Shown here one piece after another: positions 1-6,026 of a stretch of DNA of 6,812 nt (the stretch's first letter is position 1; each line of letters begins with the position of its first letter). The notes beneath the pieces were generated by a model. That model had not been told where the DNA came from and did not search any database. It was given only the letters and a program-made list of their open reading frames with translations. The stretch is from assembly GCA_024638905.1 (NCBI GenBank), contig JAHEJH010000056.1:1-6812 (forward strand). The letters are read 5' to 3'. Made by a program: the position numbers and the translations under genes. The stretch is from Luminiphilus sp. (lineage in GTDB: Bacteria > Pseudomonadota > Gammaproteobacteria > Pseudomonadales > Halieaceae).

Positions 1-1
1 T

Positions 2-322
2 CGACCTGCGAGCTCGCAGGCCTATCTGGCGCGGGAAGCCGGTCTGTCCCGCTACGACCGCTTGCTAGATTATGACTTTAGCGCCGGTGATGATTACTGG
101 GAGGAGACGGGCGCCTTCTGGTCGCGGGTGCGCCATTATTGGAGCGCCCTGTACACAGCAGAGTCTGAGTTCAGCTTTGTTAAATCGGTAAAGGGCGTGC
201 CAATGTTCATGGCCCTGTTTGGTATGGCCGGGGAAGAGTTTGAATCTGAGGCCGATATGGATGAGGCTATCGCCGCGCTACTGGCCCCCTACGTCACCAT
301 TACCACGCCGACTGCCGGCTGA
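2..322 (+). CDS. Hypothetical protein, C-terminal part (5' end outside window)
   Basis: The frame is open from the left edge (first full codon at base 2) and ends at TGA 320-322, giving 106 residues. A TTG at 62 could be read as a start, but the frame continues upstream without a stop and in the same style (residues SSQAYLAREAGL precede it), so this is taken as the tail of a longer gene. The visible part is acidic and aromatic-rich (for example GDDYWEE and FWSRVRHYW) with no membrane segment, no cysteine pairs and no motif I recognise. It ends in a short Thr/Pro-rich tail. The next gene follows 41 bases later on the same strand. I cannot name a family, and the function is unknown. Confidence refers to this being a real coding end. 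Confidence 0.7.
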   Translation, partial: RPASSQAYLAREAGLSRYDRLLDYDFSAGDDYWEETGAFWSRVRHYWSALYTAESEFSFVKSVKGVPMFMALFGMAGEEFESEADMDEAIAALLAPYVTITTPTAG

Positions 323-363
323 GACCTGAAACACTAACCCCTTGAACCAATAGTGCTGTAGCT

Positions 364-543
364 GTGCGAGAAAGAACCAAAACCTGTGACTCCTGCTCGG
401 CCCAGACGCCGACCCTGTATCGATGCCGGTCCAATCGGCTTAAGAACTGGAAATTTTTCTGCCGGCGCTGCACCGAGCGCCTCAAGGCGGAGCGCCCCGA
501 CAGCTACCAGTACGGTGGCACCTGGAAGCGTTTTAAAAACTAG
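364..543 (+). CDS. Small CxxC/CxxC zinc-ribbon-like protein, 59 aa
   Basis: GTG at 364 opens a 59-residue frame ending at TAG 541-543; an in-frame TGA at 343-345 leaves no other upstream start, and there is no internal ATG. The protein carries two cysteine pairs, CDSC (residues 8-11) and CRRC (33-36), with a further Cys at 21. It is very basic and ends with a YQYGGTWKRFKN tail. Two CxxC knuckles about 21 residues apart are the usual layout of a one-zinc ribbon, so metal binding is inferred. From memory, short conserved gammaproteobacterial proteins of unknown function share a CxxC start and a C-terminal YGGTWK sequence; I know no assigned function. No good Shine-Dalgarno is visible, which leaves some doubt about the start. 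The charge would suit nucleic-acid or ribosome contact, but that is speculation. Confidence 0.72.
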   Translation: MRERTKTCDSCSAQTPTLYRCRSNRLKNWKFFCRRCTERLKAERPDSYQYGGTWKRFKN

Positions 544-638
544 CGCGTTCGCCAACCCAACGGCGCAACAAAGCGGTCGCCGAAAAGTCATTCATACGCC
601 CACCTAAACTGTCTCTGGAACTTCGTTACACTCCTGCC
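544..638. other. Intergenic gap before the hydroxylase gene
   Basis: Ninety-five bases between the zinc-ribbon gene and the hydroxylase gene. I see no convincing -35/-10 pair, hairpin terminator or small gene here. Either a weak promoter is present or the hydroxylase is read from upstream. Confidence 0.5.
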
Positions 639-1466
639 ATGGATCTCATCTTCATGGCACTGCCTGTCTTTGCGTTTCTGATCTTGGCAGAGGTGGTCTT
701 CACCTCGCTTCAGGGCGGCGGGGTGTACGCACTCAAAGACTTTGCTGGTTCGATGTCGCAACTCGGCATCAACAGCGTTGTGCGCCTGGGTACCGGCGGT
801 GCGCTCATTGGCCTGCACTTTTTTCTCTATCAGTTTCGTGTGTTTGACGTGCCCAACACGGTATGGGGCTGGATCTTCACCTTCGTGGTGATCGACTTTG
901 TTTTTTATTGGTATCACCGAGCCCAACACCGGGTGCGGTTTATGTGGTGTGCGCACGTCGTGCATCACTCGAGCGAGCACATGAATTTGGGCACCGCGCT
1001 GCGCCAATCACCCACCGGCCCCTTTACCCGCGCGCTGTTTTACTGGCCGCTGCCGCTGCTGGGTTTTCACCCGCTACTGGTAGCCAGCGCCGGCGCCGTG
1101 GCGACCATTTATGGTTTCTGGACGCATACCGAGGTAGTCAAAAAACTTTGGGGGCCGCTGGAGTGGCTGTTGGTCACGCCGTCGCACCATCGCGCGCACC
1201 ATGGCTCTAACCCCGAATACGTCGACAGGAACTATGGCAACGTGTTCATTGTGTGGGACCGACTATTTGGCACCTTCGAGCCCGAGGTGGCGCGGGTGCG
1301 CTATGGCCTCATTACCAATATCAGCACCTACAACCCATTGCGGATTGCCTTTGCTGAGTGGGTGCGATTATTCAAAGATTCTTTTCAGGCTCGGTCCCTG
1401 AGGCAATTGGGCCAGCTGTGGTTACTACCACCCCGCAGCCAGCCGGTGCCAGCAGACCCGAATTAG
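639..1466 (+). CDS. Sterol desaturase / fatty acid hydroxylase family membrane protein
   Basis: This is a 275-residue integral membrane protein of the fatty acid hydroxylase superfamily, whose members use a di-iron centre and O2 to hydroxylate or desaturate lipids. The iron-binding histidine clusters are all present in order: HRAQH (93-97), HVVHH (106-110) and HRAHH (184-188), with an extra His at 163 in WTHTE. The C-terminal stretch NPEYVDRNYGNVFIVWDRLFGTF (192-213) is typical of the bacterial branch. Hydrophobic segments lie near residues 3-23, 45-64, 74-91 and 131-161; the His clusters would face the cytoplasm. The length is normal for the family. The substrate (sterol, fatty acid, ether lipid or carotenoid-like) cannot be read from the sequence, and no lipid-pathway partner is adjacent. 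No clear ribosome binding site precedes ATG 639; ATG 654 (Met6) is a possible alternative. The stop codon interlocks with that of the convergent DUF885 gene. Confidence 0.93.
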   Translation: MDLIFMALPVFAFLILAEVVFTSLQGGGVYALKDFAGSMSQLGINSVVRLGTGGALIGLHFFLYQFRVFDVPNTVWGWIFTFVVIDFVFYWYHRAQHRVRFMWCAHVVHHSSEHMNLGTALRQSPTGPFTRALFYWPLPLLGFHPLLVASAGAVATIYGFWTHTEVVKKLWGPLEWLLVTPSHHRAHHGSNPEYVDRNYGNVFIVWDRLFGTFEPEVARVRYGLITNISTYNPLRIAFAEWVRLFKDSFQARSLRQLGQLWLLPPRSQPVPADPN

Positions 1467-3199
1467 CTGCCAGACTGCTGCTCGGCGATCCACACTTCGA
1501 TCGATTCTTCGAGCATGGGCAAGGTCACGCTGCCCATTCCTACCACGCGGTCATGGAAGCCGCGCAGATCAAAGTTGTCGCCTAGAGAATCCTCGGCCAG
1601 CGTGCGCAACCGGCGAATCTCTAGCATGCCGAGCATGTAGGAGGTGGCCTGGCCAGGCCAGGAGATGTAACGGTCAATTTCGTTTTGGATATCCACAGGC
1701 GCCCAGCCCGAATTGGCCATCATGTAGTCCACCGCCTGTTGCCGGGTCCAGCCCAGCGTATGCAGGCCGCTGTCCATGACCAGGCGAGACGCACGGGCAA
1801 TTTGGTCTGAGTACAAGCCAATGCGATCCAGCGGGGTGGGGTAAAGCCCCAACTCATCAGCAAGGCGCTCTGAGTAAAGCGCCCAGCCCTCGCCGTAGCC
1901 CGAGTTCCAAAGATAGCGTGCCAGCGGGTGCTGTTGGTCGCCGAGCTCCAGCGCAATAGCGCCCTGCAGGTGGTGCCCGGGAAAGGTCTCGTGGTGCAGT
2001 GTGGCCAACTGATTAGAGCGAGAGCGGCCAGTGGGGTCAGTCACGGCAATATAGAAAATGCCCGGCCGCGAGCCGTCTTCTGACGACGAGTGGTATTCCC
2101 CTGAGCCGCTCTCGGCAAACTCGGGGTAGGGTTTGACCAACACGTCGGCTTTAGGCAATACGCCAAATGCCTTGGGCATGGCGGCCTTCACTGCATCTAA
2201 TGCATCGGTCGAGTATTTGAGCACGGCTTCTTCGGTATCAAAGGTAAAGGCGGGGTCTTCGTTCACTCGACGCAGAAACTCCGACACGTCACCACCACCA
2301 AAGTGCTCATTCAGCGTGACCTGAATCTCATTACGTATTTTCGCAACCTGCTCGAGGCCCACAGTGTGGATCTCCTCAGCCGGCACGCCCACGGTGACGA
2401 AGCCGCGCACCAATGCGGGGTAGCAGGCCTCGCCGTTCGGGTTGCCTGACACCGCCAGGGTTTCGCGCGCCTGGGGAAGGTACTCGGTCTCGATAAAGTC
2501 AGCGAACCGACTTAAAGCCGGCGCAATTTGCTCGGTATAGATCTGCTCCACAGCCTCGGCAAAGGCGGTGTCATCGGTACGCAGTGCAGGACCCAAGAAG
2601 ATGCTGTCGGGGCCAATGAGCGAGCGCACCTGACTGGGCACGGCCTCTGCGGTCACCCGTGGGGCGCTATAGCCGAGCCGCAAGCCCTCGCGCAGGTTGT
2701 CGATCTCGTTATCAATATAGGTATCCATGGCCGCGAAGCGCGTCAGTGCCTGCGCTCTGAGGTCAGGGGTCTCCAGCGGCTGAATGTCGAACACAAACGG
2801 GATCCAGGTGTGCCAGCTGGTGGTGGTGCTGGCCGCCCACAGCTCATCGCGACAGAGGCGCGTGCCCACTGAGCTCTGGAGCTGCTCTTTTAAAAGTCCG
2901 TATGTCACCCAGTCGCGGCTGCCGATCTCGGTGGGGGCTGGGATGCCTTCAAGCGCCGATAGCCACGCGTCTTCTTTTTGTTGCCAGGCGGCCAGTCCCG
3001 CGAGCGAGTTGTCGGGCAGGCGGTCATGCCGTGAGCCCTCTATGGCGTAGTAGGTGCCCATCAGCGCGTCTTCTTCCATCATCGCCTCGAGGTACTCATC
3101 GGCCAGTTGCTCAATGGCGCTGGGGAGTGGGGCGGGCTCGGCGCAGGCCGTCAAGATGATGACCGTGACGAGCGCACTCAGTGGGCGAAGAGAGAGCAT
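1463..3199 (-). CDS. DUF885 family lipoprotein, putative metallopeptidase-like
   Basis: This is a 578-residue exported protein of the DUF885 family. The N-terminus (MLSLRPLSALVTVIILTAC) is a lipoprotein signal with lipobox LTAC and acceptor Cys19; Ala at +2 predicts sorting to the outer membrane. The family signature HHETFPGHHLQG lies at 402-413, with His403, Glu404 and His409 in an HExxPGH arrangement that resembles a zinc metallopeptidase centre. GYGEGWALYSE (434-444) follows, and Glu437 is a candidate third ligand. The C-terminal RYISWPGQATSY segment (510-521) is another region I recognise as conserved. The length is usual for the family. Enzymatic activity and substrate are inferred; peptide turnover in the periplasm is the simplest guess. 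ATG 3199 is chosen because AGGAG sits 6 bases upstream and the signal peptide starts there. The tag-like gene lies upstream on the same strand, 149 bases away; cotranscription is possible but not shown. Confidence 0.92.
   Translation of the reverse strand: MLSLRPLSALVTVIILTACAEPAPLPSAIEQLADEYLEAMMEEDALMGTYYAIEGSRHDRLPDNSLAGLAAWQQKEDAWLSALEGIPAPTEIGSRDWVTYGLLKEQLQSSVGTRLCRDELWAASTTTSWHTWIPFVFDIQPLETPDLRAQALTRFAAMDTYIDNEIDNLREGLRLGYSAPRVTAEAVPSQVRSLIGPDSIFLGPALRTDDTAFAEAVEQIYTEQIAPALSRFADFIETEYLPQARETLAVSGNPNGEACYPALVRGFVTVGVPAEEIHTVGLEQVAKIRNEIQVTLNEHFGGGDVSEFLRRVNEDPAFTFDTEEAVLKYSTDALDAVKAAMPKAFGVLPKADVLVKPYPEFAESGSGEYHSSSEDGSRPGIFYIAVTDPTGRSRSNQLATLHHETFPGHHLQGAIALELGDQQHPLARYLWNSGYGEGWALYSERLADELGLYPTPLDRIGLYSDQIARASRLVMDSGLHTLGWTRQQAVDYMMANSGWAPVDIQNEIDRYISWPGQATSYMLGMLEIRRLRTLAEDSLGDNFDLRGFHDRVVGMGSVTLPMLEESIEVWIAEQQSGS
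1645..1660. repeat. 16-bp perfect palindrome inside the DUF885 gene
   Basis: The sequence TGGCCTGGCCAGGCCA is its own reverse complement. It lies in the DUF885 coding sequence, covering the codons of the WPGQA segment near residues 514-518, about 180 bases beyond the stop of the convergent hydroxylase gene. It could form a GC-rich hairpin in either transcript, but no T run follows on either strand, so it does not look like an intrinsic terminator. Confidence 0.6.
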
Positions 3200-3348
3200 G
3201 GTTGGCTCCTACAATGTGAACGATGCGGTGGCGAATTCGAGCACTATTTGAGCCCGATCACAATCAGTTTTGTGCGGGACAACGGTCAGGCACAGCCAAT
3301 TTTTGCGCGCACCAGCTGCCTGCATAAAGGTGGGGTCTTTTGTTTTTG
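3200..3348. other. Intergenic gap between tag-like and DUF885 genes
   Basis: 149 bases read on the minus strand between two co-oriented genes. There is no hairpin followed by a T run after the tag-like stop. A loose promoter candidate on the minus strand is TTGTGA (3263-3258) and TCGAAT (3240-3235) with a 17-base spacer, each 4 of 6 to consensus. It would start transcription about 30 bases before the DUF885 start codon. That match is near chance level, so DUF885 may have its own promoter or be read from the tag-like gene. Confidence 0.35.
3206..3210 (-). promoter_or_regulatory. Ribosome binding site of the DUF885 gene
   Basis: On the minus strand AGGAG lies 6 bases before ATG 3199. It is the strongest Shine-Dalgarno in the window and fixes the start of the lipoprotein signal peptide. 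Confidence 0.75.
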
Positions 3349-4041
3349 TCAGCGGGTCCTGTTCTGCCCATGACAAAACGACACCAGACGACTCAGCTCG
3401 GCAAGGCCCTTACCGCTCTGTTCGCGGAGACCATTAAAGTAGGCCTGCGCGGCTTTGAGTGCGCGCTGGCTAGTAATGCCTGAATCCACAATGTCATGGC
3501 TGCGCAAAAAGCCCTCGACATCCTGAGTGAGTAAAAAGGTATCCACACCCAGTGTGCGCAGGGCGAAGGGCCCGGTATTACCGCCGAGTCGGCTGCCGTG
3601 CTTTTTCAGATACAACCACAGGCCAATCACGTCGTCGTCAGCCCAGCCGGCCACGAATTCGCCAAACGACTGCTGCTCACGCCGCTCGGTGTCATCAATC
3701 ATCACGGCGTTCTCGCGCACGGTTTTCACCTTGTTGAAGTTGCGGATGATGGCGGGGTCCTTGGCCTTACGCTCCAACATGTCGTCGGGCATCATCAATA
3801 GCCGCTCCACGTCGAACTCCCAGAATACTTCTTCGAACTGGGGCCACTTTTTATCGACCACGCGCCACACAAAACCCGACTGAAAGATCTTGCGGGTGAA
3901 CTCGGCCAGGTACCTGTCAGAGCCCAACTTTTTGAGGTGGGCTTTGCTCTTGGCTTTGGGCAGCAACGCTTTGAGGGCTTTTTCACCGCCCTTGCGCTCG
4001 CTGGCGTGGTCGTAGAGGTAGCTGTAGTCGGGGAGAGCCAT
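3349..4041 (-). CDS. Tag-like DNA-3-methyladenine glycosylase I family protein
   Basis: This is a 230-residue protein of the Tag family (helix-hairpin-helix-type base excision glycosylases that remove 3-methyladenine from DNA). The core FTRKIFQSGFVWRVV (48-62) aligns with the E. coli Tag segment containing Trp46, here Trp59. DPAIIRNFNKVKTVRENA (95-112) matches its IIRHRGKIQ region, and KKHGSRLGGNTG (146-157) is typical of this subgroup. By my alignment from memory, the position of catalytic Glu38 is Lys51, and the Cys4/His17 and His175/Cys179 zinc ligands of E. coli Tag have no counterparts, so substrate and activity are uncertain. The frame extends upstream to ATG 4176, adding 45 residues that do not resemble the family. 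ATG 4041 (MALPDYSYLYDHASERKGG) is chosen because family N-termini begin just there, although its Shine-Dalgarno is poor. It is transcribed divergently from the ABC transporter gene. Confidence 0.85.
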   Translation of the reverse strand: MALPDYSYLYDHASERKGGEKALKALLPKAKSKAHLKKLGSDRYLAEFTRKIFQSGFVWRVVDKKWPQFEEVFWEFDVERLLMMPDDMLERKAKDPAIIRNFNKVKTVRENAVMIDDTERREQQSFGEFVAGWADDDVIGLWLYLKKHGSRLGGNTGPFALRTLGVDTFLLTQDVEGFLRSHDIVDSGITSQRALKAAQAYFNGLREQSGKGLAELSRLVSFCHGQNRTR

Positions 4042-4228
4042 GGCCTTATGGTATCGCCATCCCAAGGTGCTGACACTACTCGCCGCTGCCGATGATGCGG
4101 GCCGTGTAAGAAATAAGCTGGGCAAGTCGCACACACGGCGAGGTAGTCGGCCATAATGCGCGCCTGTCATGCCCAACCCGAGGGTAAGACAACCCTGAAT
4201 AGATCACCCACCCTTGGCATGGAGCGGT
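4042..4228. other. Divergent control region between tag-like and Atm1-type genes
   Basis: These 187 bases separate two genes transcribed away from each other and so should hold both promoters. On the plus strand CATAAT (4152-4157) is 5 of 6 to a -10 box, but only CGCACA (4128-4133, 3 of 6) sits at a usable distance as a -35. No strong minus-strand promoter stands out. A small inverted repeat, AGGGT (4181-4185) and ACCCT (4192-4196) with a 6-base loop, lies in the presumed leader of the transporter. I recognise no operator of a known regulator. Confidence 0.4.
4221..4224 (+). promoter_or_regulatory. Ribosome binding site deciding the start of the Atm1-type transporter
   Basis: GGAG lies 4 bases before ATG 4229. 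The frame could open at TTG 4214, five codons earlier, but no Shine-Dalgarno precedes that codon, so ATG 4229 is preferred. Confidence 0.5.
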
Positions 4229-6022
4229 ATGCGAGGCCATCAATTCTCAGAAGACAGCCCAACGAGCAGTTTTTTATTGCTCCGTAAGCTGTGGGAACGG
4301 CTCTCGCCCATATTGGGGGCGAATCGGCAGCGGGTGGGGCTCGCACTTTTGTGCCTACTGGCTGCCAAGGCGGGGCTGCTGTGCATTCCGTTCTTGTTGA
4401 AAGCACTGGTGGATGGCCTCGATACCAATGCTGACCAGTTGGCGCTGCAAGTGGTCCTGCTGCTGGTGCTCGCTTACGGCGCGGCGCGGCTGAGTAACAC
4501 GCTCTTTGGGGAGCTGAGGGACACGCTCTTTGGTCGGGTCACCGAAAAGGCCATGCACAGTATTGGCCTGCAAACCTTTCGGCACGTACACAGCCTCGAT
4601 ATCGATTACCACCTGAACCGACGCACCGGCGGGCTGGCACGCGACATTGAGCGCGGCACCAATGGCATCAGCTTTTTGCTGCGGTTCTTTATTTTCAACA
4701 TTGCGCCCACGCTGTTTGAAATTGCGATGGTGGCGATACTGCTCTTTATCAACTACGGGGCGGAATACGCCGGCGTGATTGTGGTGTCGGTTTTTTTGTA
4801 CGGCAGCTTTTCGTTTCGCGCGACCCGTTGGCGCACCCAGTATGTGCGCGAGGTGAATGCCGCCGACTCCGAGAGCAACACCCGTGCGGTCGACAGCCTG
4901 CTCAACTACGAGACGGTGAAGTACTTTAATAACGAGACCTACGAGGCCGAGCGCTACGACGTCTCGCTCGACGTGTGGGAGCAGGCGCGGCGCAAAAACC
5001 GCCTGTCGCTGTTCGCACTAAACGGGGGCCAAGCGGTCATTATTGCCGCCAGTCAAACGCTGATGCTGGGTATGGCCGCGGTATCGGTAAATGCCGGCAC
5101 CATGACCTTGGGCGATTTTATTTTGGTCAACCAGTTCATGCTGCAGCTCTTTATGCCGCTGGGTTTTCTGGGCTTTGTGTATCGGGAGATCAAAGGTGCC
5201 ATGGCGAACATCGAGCGGCTTTTTGGGGTATTGGAAGAAGCCCCTTCGCTACAGCCTGCACCCACAGACAAAGCCCTGGAGGTTACTGCAGGTCAGATTT
5301 GCTTTGCCGATGTGGGGTTTGCCTACGCGCCGGGTAACCCGGTACTCAAGCAGTTCAATATGACCATCGCCGGGGGCGAGACCGTGGCGCTGGTGGGTGC
5401 CAGCGGCGCGGGCAAATCCACCTTAAGCAAACTGTTATTTCGTTTTTACGACCCCACCGAGGGCGCTGTGGAGATCGACGGCACCGACATTCGCTCGGTG
5501 AGTTTGGATTCAGTGCGGCGCGCCATTGCGGTGGTGCCCCAGGACTGCGTGCTGTTTAACGACACGCTCCGCGAGAACATCCGCTACGGCAGACCCACTG
5601 CAACGGACGACGAGGTCGAGCAGGCAATAGAGGCCGCGTTTTTGGGGGATGTGATTGAGCGTTTGCCCGATGGGCTTGAGAGTGTGGTGGGTGAGCGCGG
5701 GCTCAAGCTATCCGGAGGCGAGCGGCAGCGCGTGTCGATTGCCCGAGCGGTGTTAAAAGATGCTCCGATTCTGGTGTTTGACGAGGCCACCTCGAGCCTC
5801 GACAGCCACTCGGAGCAGGCGGTGATGAGCGCCTTCCGCGCGTTGGCCGGACGGCACACGGCGCTGGTGATTGCGCACCGGCTCTCGACCGTGGTGGATG
5901 CCGACCGCATTGTGGTGATGGAGCACGGCGCGGTGGTGGAAGAGGGCACCCACCAAGATCTGCTGGCAGCCAACGGTCAGTACGCTGAGCTGTGGCGCAT
6001 TCAGCGAGAACGCCAAGGGTAG
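4229..6022 (+). CDS. Atm1-type ABC transporter, fused permease and ATPase (ABCB family)
   Basis: This is a 597-residue half-transporter that should work as a homodimer in the inner membrane. Six hydrophobic segments lie near residues 36-60, 72-88, 150-174, 181-196, 267-287 and 294-318. The ATPase domain from about 355 has Walker A GASGAGKS (390-397), Q-loop Gln438, signature LSGGE (494-498), Walker B ILVFDE (514-519), D-loop SSLD (522-525) and H-loop His550. The membrane domain marks it as Atm1-type rather than MsbA: RRTGGLARDIERGT (131-144), NYETVKYF (226-233), ALNGGQ (263-268) and QLFMPLGFLGFVYRE (306-320). Bacterial Atm1 homologues export glutathione-bound metals or glutathione-linked sulfur species; Asn265 and Gln268 match residues known to contact glutathione in the Novosphingobium protein, by memory alignment. 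The exact cargo is inferred. yheS follows after 4 bases, so the pair is probably one transcript. All ATPase motifs are intact. Confidence 0.94.
   Translation: MRGHQFSEDSPTSSFLLLRKLWERLSPILGANRQRVGLALLCLLAAKAGLLCIPFLLKALVDGLDTNADQLALQVVLLLVLAYGAARLSNTLFGELRDTLFGRVTEKAMHSIGLQTFRHVHSLDIDYHLNRRTGGLARDIERGTNGISFLLRFFIFNIAPTLFEIAMVAILLFINYGAEYAGVIVVSVFLYGSFSFRATRWRTQYVREVNAADSESNTRAVDSLLNYETVKYFNNETYEAERYDVSLDVWEQARRKNRLSLFALNGGQAVIIAASQTLMLGMAAVSVNAGTMTLGDFILVNQFMLQLFMPLGFLGFVYREIKGAMANIERLFGVLEEAPSLQPAPTDKALEVTAGQICFADVGFAYAPGNPVLKQFNMTIAGGETVALVGASGAGKSTLSKLLFRFYDPTEGAVEIDGTDIRSVSLDSVRRAIAVVPQDCVLFNDTLRENIRYGRPTATDDEVEQAIEAAFLGDVIERLPDGLESVVGERGLKLSGGERQRVSIARAVLKDAPILVFDEATSSLDSHSEQAVMSAFRALAGRHTALVIAHRLSTVVDADRIVVMEHGAVVEEGTHQDLLAANGQYAELWRIQRERQG
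6015..6019 (+). promoter_or_regulatory. Ribosome binding site of yheS inside the end of the upstream gene
   Basis: AAGGG lies 7 bases before GTG 6027 and within the last codons of the transporter gene. This supports the GTG start and suggests translational coupling. Confidence 0.45.
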
Positions 6023-6026
6023 TGAA

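Noticed and set aside
332..355. CACTA/TAGTG inverted repeat between the first two genes as a terminator or operator
   Set aside because: It is only 5 bp with a 14-base loop and is not followed by a T run; this is expected by chance.
588..1007. Minus-strand 139-codon frame opposite the hydroxylase gene
   Set aside because: It is an antisense shadow of a well-supported family gene; its His/Lys-rich composition mirrors the opposite strand.
3107..3373. Plus-strand 88-codon frame through the tag-like/DUF885 gap
   Set aside because: It overlaps the start of DUF885 antisense, has no Shine-Dalgarno and shows no protein-like pattern beyond Cys-rich chance sequence.
4046..4060. Mini open frame ATG-GCG-ATA-CCA-TAA just before the tag-like start on the minus strand
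   Set aside because: It is four codons long with no Shine-Dalgarno; nothing distinguishes it from chance.
4042..4176. 45-residue N-terminal extension of the tag-like protein from ATG 4176
   Set aside because: The added residues are Ala/Ser/Arg-rich and unlike the family, whose N-termini begin near the MALPDYSYLY segment. The region is better explained as the divergent promoter region.
4176..4196. Possible attenuator: GGGT at 4182-4185 can pair with ACCC on either side
   Set aside because: The upstream pairing would have a 2-base loop, which cannot form, and the downstream stem is only 5 bp. There is no T run and no leader peptide.
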